Assembly (NCBI GenBank): GCA_003427395.1
Contig: BFEA01000214.1
Coordinates: 2,227,450-2,248,961, forward strand
Length of the DNA stretch: 21,512 bases
Source: Chara braunii
Taxonomy: Eukaryota; Streptophyta; Charophyceae; Charales; Characeae
Reading direction: 5' to 3'
The position numbers and the translations under genes are program-made. Numbering within the stretch: the stretch's first letter is position 1; each line of letters starts with the position of its first letter. The notes under the pieces were generated by a model. It did no database searches. It was not told where the DNA came from and was given only the letters and a program-made list of their open reading frames with translations. Shown here piece after piece: positions 16,913-21,512 of the stretch.

Positions 16913-16942
16913 GATCACCTATTTCCACATTGCTTTTCTCAG

Positions 16943-16987
16943 TTTTTTTTTTTTTGGAAAGCTGGTCACTTATTACCAAAACAAAAT
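16943..16987 (-). repeat. Polyadenylated transcript 3'-end repeat, copy 2
   Basis: It matches 12782-12826: ATTTTGTTTTGGTAATAAG, TGACCAGC, TTTCC and then a run of 13 A on the minus strand. Confidence 0.55.
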
Positions 16988-17045
16988 AGAGGGAGGCCGG
17001 GGACCTCAGATTTGCTTTTCTTATCTGCACTGCCATTGGAAATCA

Positions 17046-17147
17046 AGCAGCTAATGATCCTGCCGACCGGACAAAAAATGTTATTCGAATAGAACATGTG
17101 CATTGTATTCGAATAGAAAGCAATCTATGCGTTGTATTCGTTTAAAC
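17046..17147. repeat. 0.1-kb repeat, copy 1
   Basis: GCAGCTA, CCTGCCGACCGGA, GTTATTCGAATAGAAC, AAGCAATCTATGC and GTTGTATTCGTTTA occur in the same order at 17625-17727. The copy is interrupted at its 3' end by the TTAA element. Confidence 0.8.
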
Positions 17148-17180
17148 CACCACTGCCCCCGCCACAAAAACATTTGGGAG

Positions 17181-17212
17181 ACCGGTAGCCCAAGTTAATG
17201 AGGGCTACCGGT
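17181..17212. repeat. Perfect 11-bp hairpin
   Basis: ACCGGTAGCCC, a 10-nt loop, then GGGCTACCGGT. Confidence 0.85.
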
Positions 17213-17244
17213 ACCATAGTGTGGAGAACCGGTAGAGTGGTCCA

Positions 17245-17313
17245 CAGGTGGCAGAGTGGCAAAAACGGAGTACTTTTCCGTTGGCCTGCAGGTGGCAGAG
17301 TGGCAAGAACGGA
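17245..17313. repeat. 44-bp-period direct repeat
   Basis: CAGGTGGCAGAGTGGCAA followed by a purine and AACGGA, twice. Confidence 0.85.
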
Positions 17314-17624
17314 AAATGCACCAAATCGACGCGGCGAGTATTTCACCATCTAAAATATTTCATTTCATTTTATTTTATTAATATTTTCCCCGAATAGATC
17401 ACGACCAAATCTACCGGATCTCAAAATTTCAGATTTTTTGGTTTATTCTTCTGAGCGTGAAAAATCATCAAAGTTTGCACTTTCTTTTTTTTTTGTTTTT
17501 GGCCAACCTCCACTTGAATTGCCCCCGACCTCCGCTTCTTCCGGGCTACCAGCCTCCGATGGTCCCAGAAAGCCAATTTCTTGACGCCGGGGGGAGTGGT
17601 GGTTTAAGACCTAGGCTACCAATC

Positions 17625-17727
17625 GTGCAGCTAGCAATCCTGCCGACTGGATAAAAACTGTAGTTCAAATAGAACACGGGTGTTGTATTCAAATAGAAAG
17701 CAACCTATGCATTGTATTCGTTTACAA
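17625..17727. repeat. 0.1-kb repeat, copy 2
   Basis: This is the second copy of 17046-17147. Its 3' end supplies the TTTACAAC target of the 975-bp transposon. It also preserves, as GCAGCTAGCAATCCTGCC, the empty site of the MITE at 18908-19015. Confidence 0.8.
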
Positions 17728-17811
17728 CCTAGGCTACCAGCCGGGCTGCCCCGGCCACATTGTTTGCCCGAGCGGCCCGGCTGTGCAAGGACCAAAGAAG
17801 ATCCCACCTAC

Positions 17812-17842
<31 letters not shown>

Positions 17843-18711
17843 CTGAAAAAAAATGTTATGCAGAAAAATAAACCGAACAAGTTTTGCCTCAGGGGCCGGG
17901 ACCCATTGGCAGCGTTTGATGGGACCCATTGGCAGCGTTTCACAGGACCCATTGGCAGCTTTTGACACGGGCGCCGCTGTGCTTTCGATCACAACCAGCA
18001 AAGAGTGACGAGCTTCAAACGTTGATGTCCAAAAGTATGGACGGCTCTGGTTTCCCTAAATTTTTAGGCTTCAGCCTCGACGTTTCCTCCAATCCCGGCC
18101 TATGAAAAGTAGTGCTTTCTTGAATTCGTTATTCCCTTTTCACTGTATCAAGGACGCAATATTGACATTTTTGGAGGCAGGGGGTGATTTTGCAGCCTTG
18201 CTCCAAACGCCAACAAAAAGGAAACAAAGTTGTCTACTGCCAGTGCAGACCTTCAGAGGACGCAGCCCATTGGCTGAAGGAAGAACCCATCCTGAAAAAG
18301 ATGGCAAGGAACTCGCTGGCTCCCAGTCCATTGGCTGCGGGAGAACCCAGAGGAGGATTTTACTTTCTTTAATAATAGAAAACGAGTTTTTAAAATCTGA
18401 ATTTTTTTTTTTTTTTGCCTTCTCCTCATCGGGGGACAGCCATATATTTTTCTCTCAGCTCACATATGGCGTTCTGCCATGTCATGGAACATATCTTTCT
18501 TTTCACTGCCTGCCACTACTGGGAAAACCATTTTTTCAATGCAAAAACAGACTCCCACACGTTGTACGCTGCTAGTGCGTCCCGGCCCCAGGTGACATCA
18601 ACATTCTTTACCAAATTAAAATAATAAAAAAATAAATATGTTTTTTTTTTCACTTTTTTTGGCCCGGCCGGGCAAGTGGTCCCCGGCCACTCCGATAGCC
18701 TACTTTACAAC
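17721..18711. mobile_element. 975-bp member of the 8-bp-TSD transposon family, with nested insert
   Basis: The element spans 17729-18703. It starts CTAGGCTACCAGCCGGGCTG and ends ..GGCCACTCCGATAGCCTAC, one base off the CTAG terminus of its siblings. Perfect 8-bp duplications TTTACAAC flank it (17721-17728, 18704-18711). Without the 696-bp insert it would be about 276 bp, close to the 319-bp sibling. It shares GCAAGGACCAAAGAAG, poly-A (17812-17840), ATAAACCGAACAAGTTTTGC and GCCCGGCCGGGC (18662-18673). Confidence 0.85.
17890..18591. mobile_element. 696-bp element nested in the 975-bp transposon, 3-bp TSD
   Basis: The insert spans 17893-18588. The left end is GGGCCGGGACCCATTGGCAG; the right end in reverse complement is GGGCCGGGACGCACTAGCAG. 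CAG flanks both sides (17890-17892, 18589-18591). The siblings read GCCTC-A/G-GGGTCACATC without interruption at this point, which gives the empty site. Three GGACCCATTGGCAGC units lie next to the left end (about 17900-17962), and CCCATTGGCTG or CCATTGGCTGC recur inside. A 3-bp TSD and GGG start suggest PIF/Harbinger, though CAG is not the usual TWA target. Frames inside (for example 18102-18575) are not transposase-like. Confidence 0.7.
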
Positions 18712-18712
18712 G

Positions 18713-18742
18713 CATATGCGTTATGTTCGGCGAAAGACGGTC
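18713..18742. repeat. MITE terminus-like fragment
   Basis: In reverse complement it reads CGACCGTCTTTCGCCGAACA, then TAACGC, resembling the CCGTCGTCCCCTGAACATAA terminus of the MITE at 18908. No partner end is identified. Confidence 0.35.
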
Positions 18743-18905
18743 GTATGACTATACTCTGAGAAGGGGACGATGAGGAGAAGAGGCGGGCGGTGTGTGCCCG
18801 GCCCGCGCAGGAAATAGAGTACCGTCACCACTTCCTTGCTGCTTCTCAAATATTTCCACACATCGCTTTTCTTAGCACGCACGGTAGTATTGGAAATCGT
18901 GCAGC

Positions 18906-19017
18906 TACCGTCGTCCCCTGAACATAACGCACCCTGAAAATGAACCTATACAAGGTATGTTTCCGACCGAATACAGTCAAAATGAAGGTGAGTTGTTGCA
19001 TCGGGGGGAAGACGGTA
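18906..19017. mobile_element. 108-bp Stowaway-like MITE, TA target
   Basis: The element spans 18908-19015 and has inverted ends CCGTCGTCCCC and CCGTCTTCCCC flanked by TA (18906-18907, 19016-19017). The flanks joined at one TA read GCAGC-TA-GCGGTCCTGCCGACCGG, matching the uninterrupted GCAGCTAGCAATCCTGCCGACTGG at 17627, so an empty site is present in the window. TA duplication and small size fit Tc1/mariner-derived MITEs. Confidence 0.75.
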
Positions 19018-19097
19018 GCGGTCCTGCCGACCGGATAAATACCGTTAAGCCGCGTCTCATGAGCAAAGTCGAGCGTCCTCTGAGCAAATAGCCCCCC

Positions 19098-19325
19098 AAG
19101 GCTTATGCTCATGGATACAATACACGTGTCATCGAGAGAACAATGCGCCCTCGAGAGAAATAGTGTCTCGCGGCACCAGTCATGCTTATGCTCGTGTATC
19201 TTTCCTTGTTTCAGCAGAACATTCATTCTCATTTTGCACATTTGGTGAGTGGTGCGGCCGAGGCCCGTAGGCTCATGTACACGGTGCAGGTTACACGTGT
19301 CAGCACGAGAACAATGAATTCTCAC
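19098..19325. repeat. CACGTGTCA-containing repeat, two copies
   Basis: TATGCTCATGG, ACACGTGTCATCGAGAGAAC, AATGCGC lies at about 19103-19177; GGCTCATGTACACGG, TTACACGTGTCAGCACGAGA, ACAATG at about 19269-19317. A third copy starts at the edge of the MITE at 19731 (GTAGGCTCATG, ACACGTGTCATCACG, to about 19808). Confidence 0.65.
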
Positions 19326-19339
19326 AGTACACACCATCC

Positions 19340-19475
19340 TGAGGCCGTACTCACACTAGGACTCTTTCCACTTCTCTCTGGACGTAATTGCATCCAGGTG
19401 CATGCAGGCGCATCCAGGCAGGGCCGGAAAAGCGGCCCCATACATCCAGGAAAGTCCTAGTGTGAGTATGCCCTG
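19340..19475. mobile_element. Foldback element with ~20-bp inverted ends
   Basis: Left end GGCCGTACTCACACTAGGAC; right end in reverse complement GGGCATACTCACACTAGGAC, TTTCC. The two arms match across about 20 bp. The interior repeats GCATCCAGG and GCATGCAGG. No convincing TSD is seen, so the superfamily is not assigned. Confidence 0.6.
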
Positions 19476-19625
19476 AGACTCGACCACGTAGTCTTACGTA
19501 AAAAAAAAACACAAAAAAAAATACAGCCAACCATATGCACAGGTTGTTGCCCCCTCCTGCCGGGAAACATCAGCAAGACCTCCCCACATGCATGACATCC
19601 ACTTCCTTCCTCCTCGTAGGAGATC

Positions 19626-19733
19626 TACCGTGTTCACCCGAATAGAACACCCAGTCATTATCCCTGTATGTAGCCTGAAAATTGCACCAACTACAATATA
19701 ATGACCTGGCGTTCTATTTGGGTGAAGACGGTA
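19626..19733. mobile_element. 104-bp Stowaway-like MITE, TA target
   Basis: The element spans 19628-19731 with inverted ends CCGTGTTCACCCGAATAGAA and CCGTCTTCACCCAAATAGAA, pairing for about 35 bp, flanked by TA. The terminus resembles the MITE at 18908 and a single-ended match at 21069 (TACCGTCTTCCCGTATTTGG). Confidence 0.7.
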
Positions 19734-19997
19734 GGCTCATGAAAAACACGGTACACGTGTCATCACGCAGAACAGGCGCTCTCAGACAAAACAACGTCCC
19801 GCGACAGGAGCTAGCATTCAGGTTTCTCCCTCCGCTCAACCTCCCCATCCACGCAATCCAATTCCCCCCTCATTGGCGGACGACAAGCGGAAGGTGCACG
19901 CGGACGCGCGCAATGCTCAAGCATTTCCCCAGGCTTCCCCGAGGCATAGGGCGGTGAGACTGCCGTAACAGGGATGCGTTCCACAACTGTCAAGATC

Positions 19998-20080
19998 AAA
20001 AAAAAAAAAAAAAAAGGGAATAAGAGAGATAAGAAAGAGATAAGAGAGAGAGATAAGAGAGAGAGAGATAAGAGAGAGAG

Positions 20081-20112
<32 letters not shown>

Positions 20113-20242
20113 ACAGAGAGATAACAGAGAGAGATAAGAGAGAGAGATAAGAGAGAGAGATAAAGATAAGAGAGAGAAATAAGGATAAGTGAGAGAGAGA
20201 AATAAGAGAGAGAGAGATGAGAGAGAGAGAGAGATAAGAGAG
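19998..20242. repeat. Poly(A) and (GAGAGATAA)-type satellite
   Basis: 18 A residues (19998-20015) are followed by about 225 bp of GATAAGAGAGAGA variants. Ser-Leu frames on the minus strand across it are artefacts. Confidence 0.9.
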
Positions 20243-20359
20243 CGTCCATACCTGTCCTTGTTCATCCTGCATCGCAGAGTCTCGATTCAGGTAATGGTAG
20301 AACGTAGTCATGAACTGCATGACTCCCCGTTGTTCGCGATCGAGTTCCATCGCTCTGGC

Positions 20360-20721
20360 ATAGGCGAAGCGCCGACCTGTCAGGGCAGAGAAGAGACAAG
20401 GCGGAACGACAGAGAACCCTTAGAACTCAGTGCAAAAAACTGAAAGAACACCACCAAGGAAAAAAAAACACGCAAAAAGAAAAAACGCAACACGCAAAGA
20501 AAAAGGACGAACACAGAAGCCTGAACAAGCAAACTGTGTGATAAGCGAAGCGCCGACCTGTCAGGTGCAGAGAAGAGACAAGGCGGAACGACCCAAAACC
20601 CTTAAGAGATGATGAGAGCAGAAAAAACTGGAAGAACCCCACCAGGGCATACGAAATCCGGGACGAAAAACAAGCACAAAAAAAAAAAAAAAAAGACAAA
20701 CACAAAAACCTGGACAAGCAA
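20360..20721. repeat. 181-bp tandem duplication
   Basis: ATAGGCGAAGCGCCGACCTG starts at 20360 and ATAAGCGAAGCGCCGACCTG at 20541. Both copies continue through GCAGAGAAGAGACAAGGCGG, AACGAC, ACCCTTA, CCACCA, an A-rich middle and ACAAGCAAA. Copy 2 ends within a few bases of the U2-like sequence. Confidence 0.85.
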
Positions 20722-20724
20722 ATC

Positions 20725-20849
20725 ATACCTTTCTCGGCCTTTTAGCTATAAGTAAGATCAAACACATATCAGCACCGAGATGAAAGCTATAAGTAGTATC
20801 TGTTCTGATCACTTCAATGTCTGATCCGTGGTCCATTCGGCCACATTAA
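20725..20849 (+). ncRNA. U2: U2 spliceosomal snRNA-like sequence, interrupted and 3'-truncated
   Basis: U2 pairs with the intron branch point. The sequence opens ATACCTTTCTCGGCCTTTTA, as in plant U2, and resumes with the branch-point recognition segment GTAGTATCTGTTCTGATCAC (from 20793). GTCTGATCCGTGG and a hairpin GTGGTCC-ATTC-GGCCAC follow. Between stem I and GTAGTA lie about 35 extra nt, bounded by an 11-bp direct repeat AGCTATAAGTA (20744-20754, 20785-20795). The GATCA/TGATC stem shows a U-A to G-C change relative to typical plant U2. No Sm site (AUUUUUUG) or 3' stem-loops follow, so it is probably a pseudogene. Confidence 0.82.
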
Positions 20850-20874
20850 CCCAAAAGAAAAAAGAACAGGCAAA

Positions 20875-20891
20875 CAGATATCAGCACCGAT
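20875..20891 (+). repeat. Repeat of part of the U2 insertion
   Basis: ACAGATATCAGCACCGA matches ACACATATCAGCACCGA inside the U2-like sequence (20763-20779) at 16 of 17 positions. A (CATC)n run follows (20893-20910). Confidence 0.6.
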
Positions 20892-21068
20892 TCATCCATC
20901 CATCCATCCATACCCATCCGCACTTGAGCCATGTAATAGAATTGTCTCCTCTCCGCTTTCATTACGCAAAAAAACAAAAAAAAATAATAACGGCGATGAG
21001 AAAAAAAAAACGAAAAAACAAATGACAGTACGAAGACAAATAAGATTAGTGTGCATGTAACGAGTCCT

Positions 21069-21210
21069 ACCGTCTTCCCGTATTTGGCACAACTTTCAAT
21101 CCAGATGCAGCGAGAATACAGTACGAATACAAATACGAATAAAACGTACGGTCATTCTGCCTGTATTTGGCACAACTTTCAGTCCAGATGCAGCGAGAAT
21201 GACAGTACGT
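21069..21210. repeat. About 80-bp tandem duplication with MITE-like start
   Basis: CGTATTTGGCACAACTTTCA with TCCAGATGCAGCGAGAAT and CAGTACG occurs near 21078 and again near 21160. The first copy is preceded by TACCGTCTTCCC, like the MITE termini at 18908 and 19628. Confidence 0.75.
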
Positions 21211-21512
21211 ACTATTCGGAAATCACCAACGTGCAATGAACCCAAGTCGTGGATACAATGTCGACACTGAAAGCCAAGATTATCGAACCAATGATAGATC
21301 TTCAACGACAATAGTATCCAGTAAGAAAGTGGGGGTTGAGATAATCATACACGGACGAAGAGAGGTGGGGGAGATTAGACAAGGGAGAGGGATAAGGCCC
21401 ACTCCTTCTCCGGGCTCCTCCTACGACAGCAACCCCACATCAGTAATGATCTGAATACAAATTAGAGACTCAGCCTCCGGGTGCCACGTGGCACCGATCA
21501 ATACATTAATTA
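21211..21512. other. Unassigned right end of the window
   Basis: No gene is recognised. A 72-codon plus frame (21236-21454) has no known motif. A perfect 16-bp palindrome with a G-box core, GGTGCCACGTGGCACC, lies at 21480-21495. Confidence 0.4.

Larger units (their letters stand above)
17142..17607. mobile_element. 458-bp element with TTAA target duplication
   Basis: The element spans 17146-17603. It begins ACCACCACTGCCCCCG, and its other end in reverse complement begins ACCACCACTCCCCCCGG. TTAA flanks both ends (17142-17145, 17604-17607). A TTAA TSD is typical of piggyBac-type and a few other superfamilies, but the ACCACC terminus is not the usual piggyBac CCY. Inside are an 11-bp hairpin (ACCGGTAGCCC, 17181-17212) and a 25-bp direct repeat (17245-17269, 17289-17313). 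It is noncoding. Confidence 0.7.

Noticed and set aside
19811-20350. 179-codon minus-strand frame rich in Ser-Leu
   Set aside because: It is a translation of the GATAAGAGAG satellite and not a gene.
20752-20793. Spliceosomal intron (GTAAG...AG) inside the U2-like sequence
   Set aside because: Removing it does not restore the U2 segment before GTAGTA. The flanking 11-bp direct repeat is a simpler explanation.

Overview
This is repeat-rich nuclear DNA from a eukaryote, most likely a streptophyte (land plant or charophyte alga). The best clue to lineage is a U6 snRNA-like sequence on the minus strand (6711-6814). It has the plant-type 5' ACATCCG and 3' GAGAAATGGTCC segments and a T-run terminator. 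I see no intact protein-coding gene, no long ORF and no bacterial-type operon. Most of the window can be explained as nested and decayed mobile elements, RNA-derived repeats and microsatellites. I could not run searches, so the names below rest on motifs, target-site duplications (TSDs) and comparisons within the window.

Layout. (1) Positions 1-822 and 8765-9574 are an inverted pair of about 0.8 kb arms enclosing about 7.9 kb. Each arm, read outward, carries the same branch point, 3' splice site, 37-nt exon and 5' splice site, and part of the same basic peptide. (2) The enclosed interior (about 823-8764) holds two tRNA-derived SINE heads, shared SINE tails, a decayed coding region on the minus strand (about 3.1-4.9 kb) with a retropepsin-like fragment, two tandem duplications, a tRNA-Met-like sequence, a long TC tract, the U6-like sequence and a 319-bp DNA transposon with perfect 8-bp TSDs. 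(3) Positions 9575-12997 are mostly unassigned. They include internally repetitive GC-rich DNA, a candidate TTAA-flanked element and a repeated coding-like stretch (LQEEDIQWL peptide) related to sequence 1.45 kb upstream by a 29-bp micro-inversion. (4) Positions 12998-16256 are a 3.26-kb member of the same transposon family as the 319-bp element, also with a perfect 8-bp TSD. It carries about 3 kb of unrelated, partly GC-rich DNA. (5) Positions 16333-16912 hold a second tRNA-derived SINE family in two copies, one fused to a head of the first family. (6) Positions 17046-18711 are a nest: a 458-bp TTAA element between two copies of a 0.1-kb repeat, then a third member of the 8-bp-TSD family (975 bp) into which a 696-bp element has inserted. 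(7) Positions 18900-19800 hold two Stowaway-like MITEs flanked by TA and a foldback element. (8) Positions 20016-21512 contain a GATAAGAGAG-type satellite, a 181-bp tandem duplication and, directly abutting it, an interrupted and truncated U2 snRNA-like sequence.

The elements do not form one pathway; they record successive insertions. The most useful results are the transposon family with three size classes and exact TSDs, the empty-site evidence for nested insertions, two SINE families sharing a 3' domain, and the mirrored arms with a conserved microexon. Single N bases at 12043 and 13869 lie between duplicated sequence and may mark unresolved contig joins.
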